A stretch of DNA of 10,494 bases, from assembly GCA_964575975.1 (NCBI GenBank), contig CAZNTU010000196.1:1-10494 (forward strand). The letters are read 5' to 3'. Origin of the DNA: G963674505 sp964575975. Its GTDB lineage: Bacteria > Desulfobacterota > Desulfobacteria > Desulfobacterales > SKZT01. Each line of letters starts with the position of its first letter. Position 1 is the first letter of the stretch. Shown here piece by piece: positions 1 through 6,199 of this stretch. Made by a program: the position numbers and the translations under genes. The notes under the pieces are model-generated. The model saw nothing but the letters and a program-made list of their open reading frames with translations, had not been told where the DNA came from and did no database searches.

Positions 1-122
1 CCGGCCGGGAATTCGCATTGGAGACGATCGAGGGAGACCATTTCTTTCTGAATTCCGCAAGAGCTTTTCTTCTACGGTCAGTCTCCCGGATTATTTCGAA
101 GCACTTGCAACTCCCGTTATGA
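1..122 (+). CDS. Type II thioesterase-like protein (alpha/beta hydrolase), C-terminal end only
   Basis: Only the last ~39 codons lie in the window; the 5' end is off the left edge and the stop is TGA at 120-122. The peptide reads GREFALETIEGDHFFLNSAR, followed by a short basic helix. The GDHFFLN segment matches the motif that carries the catalytic His of type II (GrsT/surfactin-type) thioesterases, normally followed by an Arg/Leu-rich final helix, as here. In that family the enzyme hydrolyses mis-primed or stalled acyl groups from carrier proteins of NRPS or PKS lines, in the cytoplasm. The adjacent genes to the left would therefore be expected to be NRPS/PKS related, but none is visible. A strong terminator begins 60 bases after the stop, so this is the last gene of a + strand unit convergent with the RND operon. 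The call rests on one short motif. Confidence 0.6.
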   Translation, partial: GREFALETIEGDHFFLNSARAFLLRSVSRIISKHLQLPL

Positions 123-181
123 AAATCATGGCACGGCGCGAAACGATCACACCGCAGCCTGATCGGAAGCTTCCGTTAGAT

Positions 182-236
182 AAAGGACCATGAAGGTCGC
201 GCGCCCCGAAGGGGCCAGGCCGTCATGGTCCTTTTT
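182..236 (+). terminator. Rho-independent terminator after the thioesterase gene
   Basis: A perfect 12 bp inverted repeat, AAAGGACCATGA (182-193) and TCATGGTCCTTT (223-234), encloses a 29-base loop. The loop contains its own hairpin, GCCCC-GAA-GGGGC (203-215). On + it is followed by more T and then GTTTTG, so it terminates the + strand gene that ends at 122. On - the stem is followed by only a short T run, but it could give backup termination for the RND operon. Confidence 0.8.
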
Positions 237-290
237 GTTTTGTCGGGACGAGGGTCGGCATGTTCCAAAACGTTTGCAACTTTAACGACT

Positions 291-344
291 GGTAAAAAAA
301 GGAGAGGTGATGGATCATGGCCTTATTTTTGTCTCCTTTTTACC
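291..344 (-). terminator. Putative rho-independent terminator of the RND operon
   Basis: On the minus strand, directly after the TAA stop of the RND permease, GGTAAAAAGGAGA (344-332) pairs imperfectly with TCTCCTTTTTTTACC (305-291). The loop is 26 bases and the right arm carries a run of seven T. The core stem, GGAGA/TCTCC, is short, with A/T pairs extending it and two bulged bases. The location immediately after a stop codon is right, but the long loop makes it weaker than the neighbouring + strand terminator. Confidence 0.5.
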
Positions 345-2762
345 TTAGCGGACATCCGCTTTCGCCGGCATCGCGACGGCTGCTCGGCCAGCGGCCGGCG
401 CGTGCGTTTCGAGTTTGTCCGAGGCTTCGCGCCCGAAGGGCCGTGCCCAGTTCAACAGCACCGGCGTGACGAAATAGTCGGCCAGCAAAGCAGCCAGGAT
501 GCCGGCGGCAACCAGGAAGCCCATGTTGACGAAAACCTTCGCGGCGGAGATCAGATACGCGGAAAAACACAGGATCAACGCCGCGGAGGTGAGAAACAGG
601 GCCGTGCCGACGGAAACGAAGACGCGGCGGGTGCTTTCGGCGTAGCTTCGCGTGCGCGCGAATTCGAGCTGGCTGTGGTTGATGAAGTGGATGGTGTCGT
701 CCACGGCCAGGCCCAGCAGCATGGGGATGCAGGTCACGGTCATCATGTCGAGCGGAATGCCCGCGAATCCCATGATTCCCCCCACGGCCAGGGCGGGGGA
801 CACGTTGGGGATCATGCCGATCAGGGCGGTCTTGAGACTGCCGAACACGACGGTCATAAGCAGGGCGATCACCCCCAGGGCGATGAAAAAGGACTTGACC
901 TGGCCCCAGGTCACGTAATCCATCATCACGGTGAACTGGGAGATGGAGCCGATCAGCAGCACGTGTGCCTCGGGGAACAGCTCTCTCCCCCGTTCCTGGA
1001 TCAGACGCAGTTCCCTGACCGCCTCCTTGGAATTGTAGTGGTCGATCTCCACCATGAGGCGCAGGCGCTGATAGTCGTAGTCCACCCATCTCTCGGTTTC
1101 CACTCCGCCGGCGTTCTCGTAGAGCAGGAGCAGCTGGGCGACCATCTCGCGGGTTTCCGGTATACGGTAATAGGCGGGATCGCCGGCGTTCAAAACCTGG
1201 TTCATGTCCTTGACGATATCGACCAGGGAGGTGACCTTCTTGGTCAGGGGCAGGTTGCCCACCTCCTGGATCAGCCGGTCGAATTTTTTCAGGTTCTCCG
1301 GTTCTTTGGCGGCGCCTGGCCGGTCGAACTCGAAGGCCACGTCGTAGGAATACAAAGACCCCACCCGGGTCCGGCCGATATAGTCGATGCGGTTCACGTA
1401 GGGCACTTTGAGTCCGAAGGTGCGGCGAACGTCGAATGATACCTCGAACCGCGCGATGCCGGCCAGGCTGGCGGCCGCGACAAGGGCGAAAACGACGACG
1501 CTGGTTTTGGGGCGCGACAGCACCCGGTCGCCCAGAAAGGCCATCCATCGTTCCAGCCAGCGACCGCCTTTTTCGACATAGGCCGCATGGGGCTTGCGGT
1601 TCTTTCCGAAGCTCAGCAGGGTGGGCAGCAGCACGATCACCAGCAGCCAGGTCAAGGCCACCAGGCAGGCCGCAGTGAGTCCCACCCAGCGTATGGGGCG
1701 CAACGGGATGAAAAGGAAGGAAAGCAATGCCGCGACGGTGGTCAAGGCGCTGAACAGAAGCGGCCAGCCGGTCTCCTCGACGGCGTGGACCAGGGCCTGC
1801 CGACGGTTTCCCGTCCGAAGAAAACTACGGTTGAAATAGTTGAACACATGGATGGAGTAACCGATGGAGACGGCCAGGCTGAGAAAAACCGGCAAAAAAA
1901 TCATGGAGGGGTCGTTTTTAATGCCCAAGAATCCCTGGGCGCCGAAGACGACCGCCAGGGTGCCGGCGGCTGTCGCCAGAGGAAAAATCACCCCCCGGAC
2001 GCTGCGCAAGGCCACGGCAAGCACGACCGCGGTGAGCAGCAGCGAAAATCCGATCAGCCGGGGTGTTTCCTTGGAGAAGAAATTGCGCTTTTCGACGTTG
2101 ATGACGGGCAGTCCGGTGGTTTTAGGGTTGAGGATCGCGTACTTGTCCTGCCCGGCGATCTCGTTGACGATACGGCCGACGGCCAACTCGGGATTCTCGG
2201 CGTAATCCTTTTCCCAGTTCTCCGGAATCGGCTTCATGCGCAGCATGATCCAGGTCTGCCTGCCGTCCTCGGAGACGATGCGGTTTCTCATGGACGGCTT
2301 GGACAGAGCCATGGTCTTGATCCGCTCAAGGGCTTCTTCATCCGCGGGAACCGGGTCGGGCACGAGATCGATGATTCGCATGCCCTCGTCGGTGCCGTAG
2401 GTGAATTCGAAATCGGTAAGGGAGATCACGTCGTCGGCGTAGGGAACCTTGTCCTCCAGTTCCCGGCCCAGTTCGCGGATTTTCGCCAGCACCGGCGCGG
2501 CGAACACATTGTCCGCCTCCACCAGGACGGCGCAGAAATCGTCGTTGCCGAAAATATCCTCGAAACGCTCCTTGGCGGCCAGAAGCGCGTCGTCCTCCAG
2601 AAACCAGTTGTCCTGGTCGATATCGGCTTCGAGTCTACCAAGCCCCGCGACGGCCGCAGCCAGAACCAGGACGAAAACGACCAAGTTCGCCCATCGGAAC
2701 CGCAGGACGGTTTCCCCGGCGGACCGGAACCACGCGTTGATTTTTTCGATATTCAACATCAT
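345..2762 (-). CDS. RND superfamily permease, MMPL type (predicted lipid/hydrophobe exporter)
   Basis: An inner-membrane RND protein of about 805 residues with the typical duplicated layout. TM1 lies at ~25-43, a periplasmic domain at ~46-233, five membrane segments at ~236-384, TM7 at ~419-437, a second periplasmic domain, and a last membrane block at ~625-770. It ends in an Ala-rich cytoplasmic tail. This size and architecture fit the MMPL (PF03176) branch of exporters, which move lipids and other hydrophobic molecules using the proton gradient. The second half has the proton-relay motif LGLAVDDTIHF (Asp688-Asp689); the matching place in the first half reads SIGYSIHVF (Gly301-Tyr302) with no Asp. 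Two consecutive ATGs (2762, 2759) follow AAGGAGGA. The second has the better spacing (4 versus 1 bases) and may be the true start. The SD overlaps the stop of the upstream barrel gene, which implies translational coupling. Cargo cannot be read from sequence. Confidence 0.9.
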   Translation of the reverse strand: MMLNIEKINAWFRSAGETVLRFRWANLVVFVLVLAAAVAGLGRLEADIDQDNWFLEDDALLAAKERFEDIFGNDDFCAVLVEADNVFAAPVLAKIRELGRELEDKVPYADDVISLTDFEFTYGTDEGMRIIDLVPDPVPADEEALERIKTMALSKPSMRNRIVSEDGRQTWIMLRMKPIPENWEKDYAENPELAVGRIVNEIAGQDKYAILNPKTTGLPVINVEKRNFFSKETPRLIGFSLLLTAVVLAVALRSVRGVIFPLATAAGTLAVVFGAQGFLGIKNDPSMIFLPVFLSLAVSIGYSIHVFNYFNRSFLRTGNRRQALVHAVEETGWPLLFSALTTVAALLSFLFIPLRPIRWVGLTAACLVALTWLLVIVLLPTLLSFGKNRKPHAAYVEKGGRWLERWMAFLGDRVLSRPKTSVVVFALVAAASLAGIARFEVSFDVRRTFGLKVPYVNRIDYIGRTRVGSLYSYDVAFEFDRPGAAKEPENLKKFDRLIQEVGNLPLTKKVTSLVDIVKDMNQVLNAGDPAYYRIPETREMVAQLLLLYENAGGVETERWVDYDYQRLRLMVEIDHYNSKEAVRELRLIQERGRELFPEAHVLLIGSISQFTVMMDYVTWGQVKSFFIALGVIALLMTVVFGSLKTALIGMIPNVSPALAVGGIMGFAGIPLDMMTVTCIPMLLGLAVDDTIHFINHSQLEFARTRSYAESTRRVFVSVGTALFLTSAALILCFSAYLISAAKVFVNMGFLVAAGILAALLADYFVTPVLLNWARPFGREASDKLETHAPAAGRAAVAMPAKADVR

Positions 2763-2768
2763 TCCTCC

Positions 2769-4034
2769 TTAAAAACTGTATTTCGCCTTCGCCCACACTT
2801 GGCTGTTGTTGCGATACTTGCCGAAATCGCCGTCGTCGCCGCCGAAAACGTCGGCCCCGACTAGAAGATGAAAATCGTCGGTCAGGGCGTAATCCGCCTT
2901 GGGCCGAACGTAGATTTCGTTTTCGTCCAGGTCGTAGTAAAGCATGCCGGACAGTGTCAGGGTCTGGCGCATCAATAGTTTGGACACGCTCAAGGTGGCC
3001 ACGAGTTCGTGGGCGTCGTCCGCCAGCCGGGAGTCGTAATCCACGACCAGGTCGCCGGCGAGCTGGCCGGTCACGGTCCAGTCGTCGCCGGGCGTCCAGT
3101 CCGCCCCCCCCAGCCATTTCAGCTTGTCCTTCTTCATCGGGTCCGCAGTTGCCGTATCCGTCTCGAGATACTTGCCGACGTAGTATGCCGCCTCGCCCCG
3201 GAACACGAAGTCGGACCAGGGCCGCGAGAATTCCAGTCCCAGCACGGTCAAGCGGTGATGCTTGGGCGCGTAGTCGACGAAGAAGTCGTCGCCCTCGCTT
3301 CGCGTTTCACGGTGATAGGCCGGATAGTCGTCCCAGGTGTAGAACGCCGACGCGGCCACGTCCAGGCCCGACAGGTAGGCGGCGATCTTCAGGGCGACCT
3401 CGCTGTTTTCCAGAGAGGTATCCGGTTCGACCGTGTCTGCGAAGGATAAATGCACGTTTTCCGGAATCTCCGGCTCGACGGCCCAGGGATTGTCCCCCGA
3501 AGGAAGCACGGCCGGCTCGAACACCGGGATCCAGATCAGTTCGGCGACCAAGTAATCGCCCAGCAGCCTAAACTTGGCCGCGTCCACGGGGATGCGAATC
3601 TCGTCCAGATCCCGCGTGATGGACTCGGTATAGTCCGGAGGCGAGACGACATCGGCGATCTGAACGCCGTCGGCCTTGCCCCAGATGACGATCTGCCGGC
3701 CCACGCGCAAATCCCATCGGCTCGTCGCGAACTCCAGCCAAGCCTCGTGCAAATCGACGCCGGTTTCGTCCTCGATCCGCCAGTTTTTCTCGGCGTCCGC
3801 GGAGACGAAACCGTAGACCGCGTCGAAAGTCGCCGACAGTTCCAGGCGCAGGCGCGCACGGGACGTCAGGCTGTCGTTTGGACTGCCGGTGCGCATGGAC
3901 TGGATCGCGTCGGCCCACCCCGAAATCGAAAGGCTTTCCAGCCACGGCATGCCCGTATCCTCGGCAACCGCACGAACAGACGTCCCGCAAACGAAAAAAA
4001 GGACGAACAACAAACGACCCACCGCACGGTTCAA
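2769..4034 (-). CDS. DUF1302-like outer-membrane beta-barrel protein
   Basis: A protein of 421 residues with a signal peptide (hydrophobic core ~8-18, likely cleavage after AVA near residue 24). It has many alternating amphipathic strands and a final strand VWAKAKYSF ending in Phe, the recognition signal for the BAM machinery. The segment WDLRVGRQIVIWGKADGVQI (~residues 107-126) resembles the 'GRQ-V-WG' region of DUF1302/alginate-export-like barrels, although this protein is shorter than many DUF1302 members (~600). It should sit in the outer membrane and may form the exit or entry partner of the RND permease encoded next. Translation appears to start at TTG (4034), whose bases overlap the TGA stop of the LolA-like gene (4031-4033). 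A GTG four codons later is an alternative. The tight packing with the LolA-like gene and the permease supports one operon. The family assignment is moderate; barrel nature and secretion are firm. Confidence 0.8.
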   Translation of the reverse strand: MNRAVGRLLFVLFFVCGTSVRAVAEDTGMPWLESLSISGWADAIQSMRTGSPNDSLTSRARLRLELSATFDAVYGFVSADAEKNWRIEDETGVDLHEAWLEFATSRWDLRVGRQIVIWGKADGVQIADVVSPPDYTESITRDLDEIRIPVDAAKFRLLGDYLVAELIWIPVFEPAVLPSGDNPWAVEPEIPENVHLSFADTVEPDTSLENSEVALKIAAYLSGLDVAASAFYTWDDYPAYHRETRSEGDDFFVDYAPKHHRLTVLGLEFSRPWSDFVFRGEAAYYVGKYLETDTATADPMKKDKLKWLGGADWTPGDDWTVTGQLAGDLVVDYDSRLADDAHELVATLSVSKLLMRQTLTLSGMLYYDLDENEIYVRPKADYALTDDFHLLVGADVFGGDDGDFGKYRNNSQVWAKAKYSF

Positions 4035-4825
4035 CGAACAACGCCCCGCTGAATGGTGGAGACCCGAAACAGCTCTTCGTCGATCCCGCTGTCGTATTGA
4101 ACCGAGGCCGCTTCCATGACGGTCTTATGGTTGCGCGACACGTTGTCCATTTCCGAGCGGAACAAGGTCCAAAAACCGTCGTGCAGCCGGAACTCCAGAG
4201 CCTTGTAGATCTTGAGCAAACCGTCCTTGTCGTAGTACTCGGCCTTGATCGCCATGTCCGCCTCCTTGCACACCCAGACCACCTTGCGGGTGTACATGTC
4301 CTCGGGGTCCACGGGGACCGACTCGACTTTCCAGCAGTCGTGGCCGTCGATATTCTCCTCGCCCAACAGCGTATGGGTGTCCTCCTCCACGTTGCGGTCC
4401 CCCATGTCGTCGTAGGTGAAGTCGCTGCCCATGAAGTACTCGTTTTTGGAAGCGCCGCTGATACGACGCACCTTTTTCATGGCCGGCATGTAGAGCCACT
4501 TGTCGTCGTCGCGGCCGGGGTCGTCGTACTCCCAGTTCAAAAACGCGGTGCCGCTCACGTCGGCAGGCTTCTTGAACACCATGACCGACTTCTTGTCCTT
4601 GCCGAAATCCTTGGAAAAGCTCTCCATTTCCCGAACCCGCTGACGGCCGCTCTTGTTGACCAGGGTCATGGTCAGCGTCGATTTCCGGTCGTCTCCGTCG
4701 GACCTGTCGTCCACGCGGGTCATGATCTCTGTTCCGGTCGGGGGGACATCCGTCGCCGTCGCCACCGAAAAAACCGTTGCCACCGTCAACAAACAGATTG
4801 CCGTTTTGATTAATTGCTTGCTCAT
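4031..4825 (-). CDS. Outer membrane lipoprotein-sorting protein, LolA-like (PF17131 type)
   Basis: A 264-residue periplasmic protein. I chose the ATG at 4825 because it opens a clean signal peptide (MSKQ, hydrophobic core, cleavage after ATA near residue 25); a TTG start 33 bases upstream would place extra residues before it. The SD is weak. The mature part has the features of the LolA_like family: an early 'R..DDR..GDDRKSTLTM' segment, FKKPADVSGTAFL (~84-96), then KWLYMPAMKKVRRISG (~109-124) and FMGSDFTYDDM (~131-141). LolA-fold proteins have an open barrel that carries lipid acyl chains through the periplasm. These homologues are often encoded beside MMPL permeases, as here, and are thought to ferry cargo between the permease and the outer membrane. 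It is the first gene of the operon, and its TGA overlaps the start of the barrel gene by 4 bases. Confidence 0.88.
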   Translation of the reverse strand: MSKQLIKTAICLLTVATVFSVATATDVPPTGTEIMTRVDDRSDGDDRKSTLTMTLVNKSGRQRVREMESFSKDFGKDKKSVMVFKKPADVSGTAFLNWEYDDPGRDDDKWLYMPAMKKVRRISGASKNEYFMGSDFTYDDMGDRNVEEDTHTLLGEENIDGHDCWKVESVPVDPEDMYTRKVVWVCKEADMAIKAEYYDKDGLLKIYKALEFRLHDGFWTLFRSEMDNVSRNHKTVMEAASVQYDSGIDEELFRVSTIQRGVVR

Positions 4826-4863
4826 CGTTAGTATCTTGCCTAAATTTGATGTGTCCAAGATTC

Positions 4864-4883
4864 AGTGTTTTTCAGCCAACACT
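4864..4883. promoter_or_regulatory. Small dyad upstream of the export operon
   Basis: AGTGTT (4864-4869) and AACACT (4878-4883) form a perfect 6 bp dyad with an 8-base spacer, 39 bases upstream of the LolA-like start codon. The location and size could suit a dimeric repressor, but arms this short occur by chance and no regulator gene is in the window. Confidence 0.2.
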
Positions 4884-4932
4884 ATCAAAGCCGTGGCTTG
4901 TTCCGCTATCGAAGGCCGAACTATCTTTGCCG
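4882..4932 (+). repeat. Three short direct repeats, CTATC-(3-4)-GCCG
   Basis: CTATCAAAGCCG (4882-4893), CTATCGAAGGCCG (4906-4918) and CTATCTTTGCCG (4921-4932) share CTATC and GCCG around a variable 3-4 base core. They sit 57-107 bases before the LolA-like start codon, where a regulator might bind. Spacing is uneven (24 and 15 bases), and a chance origin is possible. Confidence 0.35.
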
Positions 4933-5062
4933 TTCGACGAAAAAAATCGGACGCGTAGCCGAATTTTCCAGCTTTCGATATCTTCGTTCCGTGGCCTCTA
5001 CAGGAAGACCGCAACCCTGCCTTGTCCGTCTCGCCTTTTTCAGATTGGTAGCTATGTTTTTT

Positions 5063-5148
5063 TCTGCGGTCCTCCGCGTTCTCTGCGCCTCTGCGTTTAT
5101 CAAGAACTTCTGAAGTGCAAAGTTTTTTTTAACGAATAGGACCGCAGA
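5063..5148. repeat. Dispersed intergenic repeat of the CGCAGAG type, bounded by inverted arms
   Basis: On + the block contains CTCCGCG (5072-5078), CTCTGCG (5081-5087) and CTCTGCG (5089-5095) in near-tandem. It is bounded by the 11 bp inverted repeat TCTGCGGTCCT (5063-5073) and AGGACCGCAGA (5138-5148). Read on -, it gives the 'ACGCAGAGGCGCAGAG' string that I know as a scattered intergenic element in Desulfobacterota, Chloroflexi and some archaeal genomes. Its translation produces spurious 'NAEAQR' peptides. Copy number in this genome cannot be judged from one window. The hairpin is followed by A rather than T on the minus strand, so it does not look like a terminator of the operon upstream. 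Confidence 0.65.
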
Positions 5149-5178
5149 GCCATCCGTATCATCTCGGTTTTCTTGTCG

Positions 5179-6198
5179 TCATTTTCTGGCGACGTCCAAA
5201 TCCATGCTTCCCATGGGAGTCGAAATGGTCCTCGACCGCACCGACCGGAAACCGCAGCGCAGCATGCTTTCCGCGATCTCGCCCTGGTCGAAAAACAGAT
5301 CCTTGCCGATGCGCATGGCTTCGCCCAGATGCCCGAGCATGATGTCCGGCCGGATTCCCTCGTCGGTCAGGCCGTCCTGGAACGCGATGAAGACTCCGCC
5401 CGGATTCAGCGCCGAATGGATCTTCCGGACGAGCGAATCCAGATCGTGGCGGGCGAAATTGAGGGTGGAACAAGCCCAGACAAGGTCGTAGCCCTCGCCG
5501 ATTTCGTCCGAGAGGTAGTCCCCGGTCATGGCGGATAGCCGGTCCTGCATCCCGTACTCTCGGATATACGTCTCGGCTACTGCCGCCACGGCCGGACGGT
5601 CGAACACCACGCCGGTCATGTTCGGATGGGTGGCCACGAAATAGAGGGCGAACATGCCGTGACCGCCGCCAAGGTCCAGCATCTTCCGAAACCCGGAGAA
5701 CTCCGGCAGGCCCGAAACGACGGCGGCCATTTGCTCGCCGACGCCTCCGGTCACCCAGGCGGCGCTGGCTCTCGTCGCGTCGGCCCAAAGCTCCTCCGAG
5801 GCGAAATCGCGGCCTTCGGTTTCCGAGCAGGGGCCGCTCTTGACCCTCTCGACTAGATCGTTCAACGGATCCAGGCACATGCGTTGAATCATCCGCAGCA
5901 AAGGGCCGAAATACGTCGGAGAATCGGTCGTAAGAAAGGAGGCGGCTTCCGGAAGGTTCCGGAACATGCCCTCTTTTTTCTCTATCAGGCCGATCGTCGC
6001 CAAGGCGTTCAAAAAACGTTCGGTGTTGCCCGGGTGGAGCCCAATGCTTTCGGCCACTTCGTTGGCGGAACGAAAAAAATCCAGGCGGTCGAAAACGGCC
6101 AGCTCGATTCCCGACATCAGCAGCTTGTGTCGTATGGGCGCCTTGACGGTATCGTTAAGAGCGCCGTAATCGACGGACAACTTCGGCAAATTTACCAT
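5179..6198 (-). CDS. SAM-dependent methyltransferase with winged-helix dimerisation domain (Methyltransf_2 type)
   Basis: A cytoplasmic enzyme of 339 residues. The N-terminal part (~20-120) is a helical winged-helix dimerisation domain (LAVFDRL, then a 'RFLNALATIGLIEKKEG' wing). The catalytic Rossmann domain starts with the SAM loop DLGGGHG (175-181). It continues with the acidic residue after strand 2 (FDRP, Asp200), GDYL (226-229) and LNPGG (264-268). The place where plant-type O-methyltransferases carry the catalytic His ('LHDW') reads TLNFARHD here, with Asn246, so classical His-base O-methylation is doubtful and the substrate is unknown. The ATG at 6198 is chosen for its SD (AAAGGAG, 5 bases away) over an in-frame GTG-like extension to 6231. 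The gene starts one base after the stop of the DUF4198 gene. Its last 55 residues (from DIM, 285-339) are homologous to the tail of the TonB receptor encoded two genes upstream. Confidence 0.88.
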   Translation of the reverse strand: MVNLPKLSVDYGALNDTVKAPIRHKLLMSGIELAVFDRLDFFRSANEVAESIGLHPGNTERFLNALATIGLIEKKEGMFRNLPEAASFLTTDSPTYFGPLLRMIQRMCLDPLNDLVERVKSGPCSETEGRDFASEELWADATRASAAWVTGGVGEQMAAVVSGLPEFSGFRKMLDLGGGHGMFALYFVATHPNMTGVVFDRPAVAAVAETYIREYGMQDRLSAMTGDYLSDEIGEGYDLVWACSTLNFARHDLDSLVRKIHSALNPGGVFIAFQDGLTDEGIRPDIMLGHLGEAMRIGKDLFFDQGEIAESMLRCGFRSVRSRTISTPMGSMDLDVARK

Positions 6199-6199
6199 T

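Larger units (their letters stand above)
4826..5178. other. Intergenic region between the two minus-strand operons
   Basis: This 353-base stretch lies downstream of the methyltransferase stop and upstream of the LolA-like gene. It is visibly richer in A/T than its surroundings and has no convincing coding frame. It holds a dispersed CGCAGAG-type repeat (5063-5148), three short CTATC-GCCG repeats (4882-4932) and a small dyad (4864-4883). The promoter of the three-gene export operon must lie here if it is separately transcribed. On the minus strand TTGGAC, 17 bases, GATACT (about 4858-4830) is a poor -35/-10 match that would put the transcript start almost at the ATG, so I do not commit to it. 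No clear terminator for the methyltransferase operon is visible. Confidence 0.6.

Noticed and set aside
2..193. Open + strand frame ending at TGA 191-193, inside the terminator stem
   Set aside because: It overlaps the thioesterase-like frame, which has a recognisable motif and its own stop at 122. The longer frame shows no family feature and its stop falls within a hairpin arm.
225..1439. Long + strand open frame opposite the RND gene (similar ones at 1587-2864 and 7820-8926)
   Set aside because: Antisense shadow of a clear RND or receptor gene in high-GC DNA; the product is rich in Gly, His, Gln and Arg without domains.
4882..4932. Short repeats considered as a CRISPR fragment or replication iterons
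   Set aside because: The repeats are 12-13 bases, degenerate and unevenly spaced, with no cas or rep gene nearby.
4921..5103. Small minus-strand frame of 60 residues in the intergenic region
   Set aside because: Its start lies in the CGCAGAG repeat and gives the familiar spurious 'NAEAQR' peptide; no SD or conserved domain.
5063..5148. Possible terminator of the methyltransferase operon
   Set aside because: The 11 bp stem has a 64-base interval and is followed by A, not T, on the minus strand.
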